Origin: Gnetum montanum
Taxonomy: Eukaryota; Streptophyta; Gnetopsida; Gnetales; Gnetaceae
Reading direction: 5' to 3'
Length of the DNA: 25,714 nt
NCBI GenBank assembly: GCA_015680685.1
Contig: MNCI01004531.1
Span: 286,892 to 312,605, forward strand
Shown: one piece after another, positions 11,400 through 20,795 of the stretch
Numbering within the stretch: the stretch's first letter is position 1
How the letters are laid out: every line of letters starts with the position of its first letter
Translations under genes and position numbers: made by a program
The notes under the pieces: generated by a model
Databases searched by the model: none
Told to the model about the DNA's origin: nothing
The model's input: the letters and a program-made list of their open reading frames with translations, nothing else

Positions 11400-13330
11400 G
11401 TGAGCTCCGCATTTCAAAATGAGAGATGGACTACTTTGGTTCCGTGATAACCAAATTTGTGTCTCAGATTGAAATGGCCTTCATAAGGAGATAATCTGAG
11501 AGTGCCATGACACACAATGGGCTGGGCATCCTAGACAACTAAGAACCTTGACACTCATTGAAAGAACCTTCTTCTAGCCAAAGATGTATCAAGATGTGAT
11601 TTCCTATGTTCAAAAGTGTCTAGTGTATCAATAGGACAAAGGTTCTATAGAGCATCTTAGTGGACTTCTAATCCCCTTGGAAATCTCTCCATTCCCATGG
11701 GATATCGTGACCATAGATTTCATCACAGTCCTATCGAATGTTCAAGACTTGAGTAGCATCATTGTAGTGGTAGACAAATTTTCCAAGTTTGCCATATTCA
11801 TTCCCTACCCAACTCAATGTTCAGCTAAGGACACATCAAGATATTACTTTGATATGATGGTCCGCTATTTTGGGTTACCTATGAGCATCATATCAGATCA
11901 TGATCCCTGATTTACAATTACCTTCTAGTGAGCCTTGTTTGGCATGATGGGTACCACCCTTAAATTATTGACAAGTTTTCATTCGCAAACAGATGGTCAA
12001 ATAGAATGGATGAATCATGTACTTGAGAAGTACCTCAAACATTATGTTTGTAGTGATCAAAAGAATTGGTCGGTTCTGTTGGAAATTGCTCAACTAAGTT
12101 ACAACATCTAGAAGTCATTAGCTACTAGATTTTCTCTTGCAGAACTAGTAATGGGAAGGCAACCCATTACCCCTCATATAGTTTCCCCCTCATTACAAGG
12201 TCGATGATGAGTGGTGAGGTACCCCTACACTCAACCATATGAATACGAGCGTCTCACGCATGATCCTGTCGAACTCCAAGGACTAAGTGCTTACGCGCCT
12301 TAATGGAACACTTAAGGTTAATCAATCAGTCTTTCCAAACTTACTTATATTGTCACGATTGTATGGTTAAGTAAGCTTGAGGTATGTGATTTTTATATCT
12401 TTTGTCCTTTTAACGCCTATGCTAGTAGGAAAGGGTGAAGAGACTAAGTGACTAACTATAATTAACTATTCACTAACTAAGTTCTAATTGTCCTAACACC
12501 AGTATCTTTTTCCACTTGCCGCACACACCTTGAACCAGCACAATGCTACTAGGATTAGCAAACACTATTCGTTATTGGGTTACCAAGCGTTACACACGTG
12601 CTCGAAGCAGTCGTACTGAGTGCACTTAACTAGGAGAGTTAAGGGTTGAGAGAGATTAATTAACTAAGAAAGCATTTAAACATTTAACAATAATTAAATC
12701 CTATTTAGCTTAGTCCATATGTTGCAAGGTTTATCAGAAAGTTTGTCTTTATTGCCATACACAAATGTGTGCTTAGGTACAATTTGCTCGAATAAAGATC
12801 CATTCACTTTGAGACTGCTACTGCAGGCACATGGAAATTATTCTATCTTTGGAATGGTAAAACTGCTATAGTTTGGCTAAGGTCTAAGTTTAGATGAGTG
12901 AACAAGGGAAAGCTACCTCTTATTTATAGACATGATGGCGGGCTGCGATATCGCGTATGCAATATCGCAAGGGCCAATGCGATATCGTGGCTCATCAGTC
13001 GACATCTCTCAGCAGATGAATTCTTGAAGGTGTGGTGCAAAAATGTTGAAACTACAAGAGATTATCTAGAGAGGGTAGTGTAGGATATGAAAAAGTACAT
13101 TGATCTAAAATACCAGCACTGTGAATTCAAGGTGGGAGATTGGGTTTTTCTACAATTGGACCTGTGATAGTTTAAGCCAAAACAAGGAACTACGTCCAAA
13201 TTGATGAGGTAGTATGATGGTCCCTTCTAGATCATCATCGATAAAATAAACCCTATGACATATAAGCTTCAGCTACCAATCAATATGAACATAGTTCATC
13301 TAGTTTTTCATGTCAGCATGCTAAAGCCAT
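11400..13330 (+). pseudogene. Gypsy-1 integrase remnant, split by a solo LTR
   Basis: The integrase has an HHCC zinc domain (GHPRQLRTL..., then CLVYQ with the second Cys changed to Tyr at 11626-11628) followed by the catalytic core. The acidic triad is visible: Asp at 11716 (TIDFI), Asp at 11896 (SIISDHDP) and Glu at 12004 (DGQIEWMNHVLEKYLKHY). The core is interrupted at 12205-12997 by a 793-bp LTR. Downstream of it the C-terminal region resumes in the same frame, once one copy of the 5-bp duplication is ignored, with KYQHCEFKVGDWVFLQL and VFHVSMLKPLP. Stops and frame losses make it non-functional. Confidence 0.87.
12200..13002 (-). mobile_element. Solo LTR of the Gypsy-3 family (minus orientation), with target duplication
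   Basis: The LTR proper is 12205-12997 (793 bp) and starts TGATGAG and ends CTCATCA, a perfect 7-bp terminal inverted repeat. It is flanked on both sides by GTCGA (12200-12204 and 12998-13002). It matches the reverse complement of 24560-25112, where the same family has its gag to the right. The transcription direction here is therefore minus, with the TATA box at 12928-12921 (TATAAATA on the minus strand). No internal region exists, so it is a solo LTR left by LTR-LTR recombination. Three copies of a GCGATATCGC-like palindrome lie just upstream of its TATA box (12945-12988). Confidence 0.88.
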
Positions 13331-13458
13331 TGCCTAATGGGTTTCCTTGTCCTAAAAGAAGCCTCTTTATCCGAGAATGACCTTGTATACAATCTATACA
13401 AGGAAAGAGAGCATACTGCATCTGAAACTTTTGGGCCATTGGCCATGGTCTTGATTTG

Positions 13459-13575
13459 AAAGTGGAATTTCTCATCCACTGGAAACACCATCCAAACTCA
13501 CATGATAGTTGGGAATCACTGAAGTATTCAAGGTCCCAGGAAAACTTAATCTTGGACTTCTGTCAAGAGTAAGCA
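13459..13575 (+). pseudogene. Gypsy-1 chromodomain
   Basis: The C-terminal targeting module of chromoviruses, which usually binds histone marks and steers insertion into heterochromatin. Visible: KVEFLIHWKHHPNSHDSWES followed by NLILDFCQE, matching the usual pattern of an aromatic/hydrophobic strand, W-K/H-x, a D/T-S/T-W-E box and a helix ending. It ends at a TAA at 13573-13575. Confidence 0.8.
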
Positions 13576-14188
13576 ATCAACCTTCTACCAAAAAAAATGA
13601 GAATTGGAGGAGGCATGGCATGTGGTGCCTCATAGGATCAAACAGTAAGTTCCTTTGAGAGCCCACCTCAGATATGAAGGGTTGCCTGGAGTTTTTCAAA
13701 AAACTCTATCGGCAATGGAGCTTAAGTTTTGCATGGAAAAGCAAATGATGCTAACCTTGAGACCTCCAAAACTTTGGGTACAAATGAGTCGGGGGACACC
13801 CTAGGACTCATACATCCCTAAGTCGGTGTGTTCTGTCATGTCACAATGACAAACCACTTGAAGGCCTTCCATAATCTTGCATCTCAGGCAGGATGTGGAA
13901 GGATGGACATTCCAAGTCTTGAAGGGTATTGCCCTTGACTTGGGTGTCAGATGCTATGATGAGTTCAGATCTTAGGAAAATGGTCGAGTTCAAACAAAAA
14001 AGGCTTTAAGGCCCTAGGCCCTGGTAGTTGGACCTTCCAGAACCTAAGGTCCTTTTGGACTTAACTCAAAATAGCATAAGCTTACATCCCTGAAATTTAT
14101 GAAATCCTTCCTCAATTTTGGTGTAGCTACCTCGTGGGTTACCTAGGCTATGCTTCAAGGTCGTCTTTCATTTTAAGTGAGGAAAGAT
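13576..14188 (+). other. Gypsy-1 3' internal untranslated region and polypurine tract
   Basis: About 600 bases without a recognisable coding domain between the chromodomain and the 3' LTR. It ends in a purine-rich tract, AAGTGAGGAAAGA (14175-14187), one base before the LTR. This is the plus-strand primer site. Confidence 0.7.
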
Positions 14189-14446
14189 TGTAAGAGAGGT
14201 AGTAGGGTTGGTGGTGGCCTGGTACAAAGAGTCCTCCACTTCTTATGTCTTTTGAACCATACTAGCATGGTAGTTCCATGCATTAGTAAGAGGAGGCTAC
14301 GACCTTTCTCATTACCCCACTCAAAAGGACTTTCCCTGGGAGGGTTGCGTAGTTCAACTCTACATTGGGATGTTAACTGGGTGTGTCATGGGATGTGCTA
14401 TGGGATGTTGCACTCATAAGAGCATGACACCAACTGCCAACATGTA
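14189..14446 (+). repeat. Gypsy-1 3' LTR, left part
   Basis: Starts TGTAAGAGAGG and aligns with the 5' LTR from 7186, with several small deletions. It stops at the 5-mer ATGTA (14442-14446), where a 2.2-kb element was inserted. The LTR continues at 16654. Confidence 0.85.
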
Positions 14447-16648
14447 TGTTGATGCATAAATTTTGGACACGCCAACACTTGTGAAAACTCGTTTTAGGAG
14501 ACTATCGCCCAAGGCGCCTCCCGTATGGGTACAAAAACTCGAGAATAGTCTCAACTGGAAAGGTATGTGACAAAAACAATAATAATAATATTTTTAAACA
14601 AAATATTAAAAACTTAAATTTAATTTTAGGAGGGTTTTGATATGTTTTGAAAAATAAAATAACTAAAATCAAAATTAAATATTTGTGTGATTTTTAAAGA
14701 CGATAAACAATTCAAAACAATAATTCAAATTTTATCTCATTGGGCTGTCCACCAACCGACTGCTCCTTTTGCATACACCCATGAACAAAAAGGAGGCTCT
14801 GTTGCAGTTCCGCACGTCCGTTGCGTCTGCACGCGACCACTTGCAAGGCACAACCGTACCTGTCACTGCCTGTTGCCGTATCTACGCCACATGGGCAGAA
14901 AATAGAGAGGAAACGTGTGTCCGTTTTTGTCTGGAAAAATGGTGCTACCTGTGTACACAGCTTGTCTCTACAGGTTTTTCTATTTATAGGCAGAGAGAAA
15001 GACTTCTGCTGCTTCCCGTGCATTTCCTGCACACGCATCATTGTTGGCCGTTCGCCTGTGACTGCTGTTTCCCGTGCGCGTTGTCTGTGTCCGTGTGGAT
15101 CACCAATCACAACTCCACCGCCGTTGTCACTGGTTCGCGTCGAAACGATGAGGAAAAGAAAAACAGAAAACCAGCGTTCTGCGGTTGTTGCTACAAGGCA
15201 CACCACTGCAAACGAGCGGCTAATGTTCTGCACTGTCCCGTGTTGCAGACGTGCTTCTAGCCGTAGATACTACGCAAAAGAAGAGATCACACCACCGTTG
15301 TCTGTGTGTGTCCGCGTCTCTGACGCGTCTGGGTGGCGGTTGTGTGGTTCTCTGCCTCCGCTATTTTACACGTCCGTTGTGTGCCTGGGTCACTGCTGAT
15401 GCACGACCTATCGCCGTATACGTGCGTCTCCTGGCACTGTCGGTGTCTGCGCTGCCAACCGCTGGAGTTCGTTGTGCAAAGAGAAAGGCTGCCAGAACGG
15501 GCTGCTGGCGTGAGTGAAGGCCCTGATTGGTGCCCTCTGCTGCCTGCTTGCAGGCTGTGGCTCAGCTACCCCACTGTTTATAGCTGCCTGCCGGAGAGGA
15601 AACCCATTAACCACGGTCAACCGTTGCCATGCCAAACGCTGCTATAACCATCATTCGCTGTCAGCACGGTGCATCACCGTTTGCTTTGATCCTCTTGTTT
15701 ATATTCTAAGTCTGCATTTATGCCATAAGAATAATCCTCTGCAACTTGAAGCTCTACCATTTGATTTGACCTGAATACTTTGTCTCTTCGTATTGCGGAG
15801 AGGGTTCCAGACCATTTGATTTGAAGCGGAAGCAGGGGTTGAAAGTGGATCATGGTCAAAGTTACAGAGAAATTCAAACATTGAAGAACAGTCGTTGGCT
15901 TTGTCAGTATTCTAAATTGACGGACCTTGGTTTCCCAGCATTGACGTGACCCGGGAAACAAAGATACCAAACTTCCCCTTGCGTGTTGGGAAATTTACGG
16001 TTTGACGATTAGCAGGATAGAAATTTTGGAACTCTTGGTATAAAAGAGAACCTTTGACTGCACTAATATCATCATTTTGAGTTTTAAACTATTTTTTTAG
16101 AACAAATTTATTGCGTGGTTAGTTATTAAGACGTAAACAAGGATGGTTGAACCGTTTCTGGCATCAGTGGCATCGTAAATGTTACGTTTGTGGATTACAG
16201 GTGTAGGTTATTGTAGAGAATAATTTTTTAATGAATTTGGTAAAAGAACATGATAACATTTTTATTACAGTTTATTGATAACATTGTGATGTCATGCACG
16301 GTGTGTTTGGCCAGGCTTCTTACCCTGAGATATTGAACTCATATACAATAATACAATTTAGAAAGAAAAAAACATATCATCGTTGATTAAGTTGCAATAT
16401 TTGTTTTATGGGGTGGATGAGTCAAAAGTACGTGGCTGGCTGCGCTCACCAACTGTTGAAATTCATAATTTTATTTTATTTTATTTATGTGTGGTTGAGG
16501 ATGTATTGTGTATATTTTACTTTTTACATAAAATGTATAGCATTTTTTGAATTCTTATGAATTTGATCTGTGCATTTTGACACTATAATGGCCTACATGT
16601 GTGTTGATTGTGGCCCCATGCCTGGCATGGGTGAGGTTGGCCTCAACA
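14447..16648 (+). mobile_element. 2.2-kb LTR-like element (large solo LTR) nested in the Gypsy-1 3' LTR
   Basis: The ends are TGTTGA and TCAACA, a 6-bp inverted terminus of LTR type. The flanking 5-mers ATGTA (14442-14446) and ACGTG (16649-16653) are a decayed target duplication. Position and extent are defined independently, because the Gypsy-1 LTR is colinear on both sides of it. There is no protein domain. Two TATA candidates read plus: TATTTATAG near 14982 and TATAAAAG at 16039-16046. The block 14740-15660 is markedly GC-richer than its AT-rich ends. The best reading is a solo LTR of an unidentified large-LTR family; a non-autonomous element is the alternative. Confidence 0.65.
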
Positions 16649-16653
16649 ACGTG

Positions 16654-16923
16654 GTGATGAATCTGGAGAGTTCAACTGGTAGTCCCCATGGTGTCCATGT
16701 GAGTGCTGCTAGGAAGTGCTATCTAGCTATGTTAGGTTAACATGTATATGGTATTTAAAAAACTGCTTAGGAAGCATACTAGCACTAACATTTTGTTTGT
16801 TGGCATGTGCTTCAAGATTGTTGATTGCTAAGGTGTATTCCTCTAGAGTTCTATCTTGATTCTAAATTTGCTTGGGGAACTCTTGGGGTGCTAGACAACA
16901 TGCTCAAGGACAACATCGTTACA
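16654..16923 (+). repeat. Gypsy-1 3' LTR, right part
   Basis: Aligns with 7492-7750 of the 5' LTR, sharing for example GTGCTATCTAGCTATGTTAG and TTCCTCTAGAGTTCT. It ends in the canonical CA at 16923 (GTTACA). The ATGAA that follows is the right target duplication of Gypsy-1. Confidence 0.87.
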
Positions 16924-16928
16924 ATGAA

Positions 16929-17757
16929 GCTGTCTATGTGGCTTAGACTTCATATGATCTAGTGCTTGCCACATTAATATTAATTGCTAGTTGACAACCA
17001 GTTACAACTAAATGTGTTATTCAACTAGGTTATTCGAAAATTTAGTTGCTAAAAAAGAATGGGCCCAAGAATTTAAGTTAAAAAATTTGTAGGTATAAAA
17101 AATTACAGTGTGATTCAACCAAAGAGTCATAAGAGCTAAGTTTTAAAAATTCCAATGTGATTTAACTAAAACACAATGCTCCATTGCAAAAAAGCATATG
17201 CTAAAAAAATTTTAGAGATATCCCATTCTACATATGCCAAAAAAATTCACAAACGCTTCATTTTAGAATGTTTACGTGATAAAAAAAAAACTTTCAAGAT
17301 TCATGAGCATAAAATAAATTGTTCCACTATAGAAAAACTATGGCATATAATGTAAAAAAATTTCAAAAATCATGCTTAAGAAATTTAGCATATGCTTTAA
17401 AAGAATTCAAGATTCATTGATGTAAATAAACTATTCTTATGTGTATCTTATGTGTTTGTGCTTTGACTACCATACCATTTCATGAACTAACACAAATAAT
17501 TCATCCCATGTAAATTTAAACATTTGTAATAGTCCAACTAAATTTTTTTAAAAAAAACTAACTGAAGCAATGGAAAAGTCCAAGCATATCTGATCTTGTT
17601 TGACCAACTTCATATAGGATGTTTCTTATGATCATTGATATTTAAAGTGAAGGGAATTTGGCTAAATGGACCCTTGAATTGAACTTTCAAAATCTATCAA
17701 AATCTACTAAGAATTGATAAATTTGAACCTACCAAAAGTCATGTATTTCACACAAAT
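16929..17757. other. AT-rich spacer with degenerate repeats
   Basis: No gene. Between about 17190 and 17430 a loose word CATATGC followed by an A-run and TTTCAA/TTCAAGATTCAT recurs (17205, 17231, 17343, 17388). It looks like a decayed short tandem repeat. Confidence 0.45.
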
Positions 17758-17764
17758 CATGGTT

Positions 17765-18235
17765 TAGGACCACAAGTTTACCACGAGTTATGGGAATGGA
17801 TGAGAAGTTGACCATGAGTGATGATCTAATGAAAAATATTAACTAATGAAAACTGAGAATTCCACGAGTGGACCATGAGGGCTTCACAAGTTAGTGTGAT
17901 GATCAATGGATGGAAATTTGAATTATTAAAAATCACAAGTTGAGCACTATCATGGTGGTCGACCATGAGTCATGGTGAATTTGCCTTATCTAAATTGATA
18001 ACCACGAGGTAACCATGAGTTGTAGTTACAATTCTAAGTTAACCATAAGGAGACCATGAGTCATGTTTCATACCATGAGTGGGTAATGAGTCATGATGAT
18101 GTTGTACTATGATACCACAAGTGAACCATGAGTCATGGTATTTGAAAAACTAGATAATAGGATGTCACAAGTCATGGTGAGCTCGTGATATGTGAAACCA
18201 ACAATACCATGGCTTGACCACAAGTCGCAATAAAA
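17765..18235. repeat. Degenerate CCATGAGT/CCACAAGT interspersed repeat
   Basis: The words ACCATGAGT, ACCACAAGT and GAGTCATGGT recur at least ten times over about 470 bp with irregular spacing, for example near 17811, 17869, 17963, 18012, 18054, 18073 and 18125. It looks like an eroded minisatellite inside repeat copy A; copy B has the same feature. Confidence 0.6.
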
Positions 18236-18603
18236 TTGAAGATATAAGATAACTTAAAATTTTGATGTCAAAATCGAATGATTTTTTTTTGTTGAAGTCA
18301 CATTGGATTACGGAATAATTTGAATTGTTGAATTGGTTTGGATGAGTTGGATTTCATGGAGAAATTGATGAATACCACTTTATTGTCTTTTGAACTTCTA
18401 GAGTTATTAATGGACTTGATCTATGATGAAATTTAGTGGAAATGTGGTTGGAGATGATAAACTAAGGATATGTAGATTTAAGAATTATTGATAAAGTTGT
18501 TGGAAACCACTATTGAATGTTGGATAGTAAAAAAAATTGGAGTAGAGAGATGTTGAAAACTAAAAGCTAATTTTAATAGAAATATGTTAGAATGTGGATA
18601 TTT
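17812..18603 (+). repeat. Direct repeat copy A (unclassified)
   Basis: First copy of a diverged 0.8-kb direct repeat whose second copy begins at 19013, an offset of about 1.2 kb. Shared blocks include GATGATCTAATG versus CATGATCTAATG, AAAACTGAGAATTCCAC, TTGATGAATACCACTTT and AATATGTTAGAATGTGGATA. No coding capacity or LTR-type ends were found, so the nature of the unit is unknown. Confidence 0.75.
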
Positions 18604-19012
18604 AATGGGATGTTAAATATGGAATGTAGAATAAATTGAGAGAAAGTCATAACTAAATCTTGCATTTTTCTTTAGCATCATGACAGTGACATTTTGCCCA
18701 TATATTTATAGCTAAATGAAGGGGCCAATCTAGCATATGATAGGACAAGTTTATTTTATGGAAAAGTAGGTTGGAAATTCAAGAGACATGAGAGATTGGA
18801 ACCACTCTCTCATTACATCCATCCATCAATATTTTTCTAAATAGAAAAATAATGAAATTTACTATCTTCTCTTTTGTGGCATAAAAATTAAGATAGAATT
18901 TACATGCCTTTGGTCCCTATGTTAACAAAAAAACTATTTTGACTTTACTTGATCTTTGGCTTGACTTGAAATTGGAGTTGTCTAAGTGCATTCACTTGAT
19001 AACCATATGTCA

Positions 19013-19825
19013 TGTAGGTCATGATCTAATGAGAAAAACTGACTAATAAAAACTGAGAATTCCACAAGTGGACTATGAGGACTCCCCAAGTCATTCTAAT
19101 AATCAACAAATGAAAATTTATACCTTTAGCTTTATGAAAGGTAGCACTAGTCATTGTGGTTGACCATAAGTCATGATAAATGTTTCTTATCTAAAATGAC
19201 AACCACAAGGTAATCATGAGTNCATCACCATGACTCATTGCCCACTCATGGTGTAAAACATAATTTATGATCACCATATAGTTGACTTAGAATTATAACT
19301 ACAACTCATGATTACCTTGTGGTTGTCATTTTAGATAAGAAACATTTATCATGACTTATGGTCAACCACAATGACTAGTGCTCCACTTGTGATTTTCAAT
19401 AATATAAATTTTCATTTGTTGATTATTAGAATNCATGAGTCATGGTCAAATTGAAGATCTAAGATAACTTAAGATTTAGATATCAAAATCGAAAGAAATT
19501 TTTTTAGTTGGAACTTCATTGGATTGTTGAATAATCTGAAGTGTTGAATCAATTTGGATGAATTGGATTTCATGGTGAAATTGATGAATACCACTTTTTT
19601 GCCTTTTGAACTTCTAGATTTACTTCTATACCAAATATATATTGAAATTTATAAGGAAACTTTGTCGGAGATGTTGGAGATGATGAACTAAGGATGTGTA
19701 GATTTTAGAATTGTTGATGAGGTTGTTGGAAGCCACTGTTGAATGTTGGATAGTAACAAAGGTGGAGTAGATAGATATTGAAAATTGAAAGTTAATTTTA
19801 ATAGAAATATGTTAGAATGTGGATA
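19013..19825 (+). repeat. Direct repeat copy B, rearranged and interrupted
   Basis: Second copy of the repeat at 17812. It is colinear with copy A up to the N at 19222 and again after the N at 19433. The piece between the Ns matches only in reverse complement. The right end (GTGGATA at 19819-19825) is cut by the Gypsy-2 insertion; copy A continues there with TTTAATGGG. Confidence 0.75.
19223..19432 (-). other. N-bounded segment in inverted orientation (probable misassembly)
   Basis: The reverse complement of this segment first repeats 19094-19221 almost exactly, then continues where copy B would be expected to go by comparison with copy A. Single Ns flank it on both sides (19222, 19433). An orientation error or overlapping flipped contig explains this better than a biological inversion. 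Confidence 0.75.
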
Positions 19826-20491
19826 TGATGAGGACATCACCTAGCCCTTGTGTAATTCTCAATGTATTTTTTTGTGTGTGTTAGTCTTTTTTGAGTGTGT
19901 GTTCTTGTGTTGATGATGATTCTAGGATGTTTTGGCATGTTTGAAGGTGTTTTAATCCTATGTTAATGAGTTCAAGGGAAATTTTTTGGAGGCATTCAAA
20001 GGTTCCAAACTTCAAAATAAGCATCTTCATTCTTAGCCATGGTAGGAGAGACGTCTCCCCAACATGCAAGACATCTCCACTACATACAAGATGTCTCCTT
20101 TGACATCTCTTTACTTTAAAAAGAATTCTTCTATTTTTCTAAGATGTCTCATATGGATTTTAACAAACATGAAATTAAATGGCAAATTGGAGGAAAGATG
20201 AAAGGTTATACCAAAAAGTTATAAATAAAAGTCCAAGGCTTGAGTTTGGGTAGGAGTGAGAGAAAAGACATTTGAGAGGTCTCTTGAGAGCTTGTGCAAG
20301 AAGAGTTGGGAGAGTTGTGAGTTAAGCTTGGCTCCTCATCTTTGATGTATTTATCTATATTTTGAGAACTTTCTTAATAAAAGGGAGATTTTCTTCATTT
20401 TATTATGTTGTTCTTATTTTCTAAGTCGAATTTTCTTAGAAAGCTTGTGGAATGGATCCTTTTCGAGTCTATTGAGGTAGGCATCACATCA
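19826..20491 (+). repeat. Gypsy-2 5' LTR
   Basis: A 666-bp LTR, starting TGATGAGGACATCACC and ending CACATCA. It is homologous to 24030-24559. A TATA box, TATAAATA, lies at 20220-20227; the 3' LTR has TATAAATT at the same place. A 20-bp repeat array lies upstream of it. Confidence 0.87.
20048..20150 (+). promoter_or_regulatory. 20-bp tandem repeats with TGTCTC/GAGACA cores in Gypsy-2 U3
   Basis: AGACGTCTC, AGACATCTC and AGATGTCTC begin at 20049, 20069 and 20089, exactly 20 bp apart. Further copies of the word occur at about 20102 and 20142. The first sits in the perfect 10-bp palindrome GAGACGTCTC. TGTCTC is the classic auxin response element core bound by ARF proteins; whether these sites are used is inference. 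They end about 70-120 bp before the TATA box at 20220. Confidence 0.55.
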
Positions 20492-20494
20492 AAT

Positions 20495-20506
20495 TGGTAT
20501 CATAGT
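20495..20506 (+). other. Gypsy-2 primer binding site (tRNA-iMet type)
   Basis: TGGTATCATAGT lies three bases after the LTR end. It matches the plant initiator tRNA-Met primer site TGGTATCAGAGC at all but two positions. Confidence 0.8.
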
Positions 20507-20795
20507 ACTTGGTTTTGAGGAATCCACACATAAACTAGTGATCTTCATGAAGCTTTTGAAGAATTTTTAAAGAATTTTGAATCTTTATAGCCACTTAGGG
20601 TTTGGAGAACCTAATATTAGTAAAGATTGCTTGAATCTTGTAAGGTCAAGTTCCTTTTTGGTAATTAAGCACCCATTTGCTTGAAAGTATATGGTTTGAA
20701 GTGAATTACATCTTCATTACATTTTATGTTATCTTGCATTGTAAGAATTGCTTGAAGATCTCATCTTGTTGCTTTAAGATTTTACCTTTAGCTTT

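Larger units (their letters stand above)
7181..16928 (+). mobile_element. Gypsy-1: degraded Ty3/gypsy chromovirus with nested insertions
   Basis: This is a full-length LTR retrotransposon in the order LTR, PBS, gag, protease, RT, RNase H, integrase, chromodomain, PPT, LTR. The domain order (integrase after RNase H) and the C-terminal chromodomain place it in the Ty3/gypsy chromoviruses. Flanking 5-mers GTGAA (7181-7185) and ATGAA (16924-16928) are a near-matching target-site duplication, which fixes both ends. All coding parts carry stops and frame changes, so it cannot be active. Two later insertions are removed to read it: 12205-12997 in the integrase and 14447-16648 in the 3' LTR. Without them and their duplicated 5-mers the element is about 6.7 kb. 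Confidence 0.88.

Noticed and set aside
12205-12997. MITE or DNA transposon, suggested by the 7-bp inverted ends
   Set aside because: TG...CA ends, a 5-bp target duplication and homology to an LTR preceding a gag fit a solo LTR much better.
14821-15399. 192-residue plus-strand ORF, with other long overlapping ORFs on both strands at 14712-15774
   Set aside because: Several frames on both strands are open at once because the region is GC-rich. The peptides are Cys/Arg-rich without domains, and the region lies inside an LTR-like element.
17765-18235. CRISPR-like array of short repeats
   Set aside because: Repeat words are degenerate, irregularly spaced and without uniform spacers, in plant nuclear DNA.
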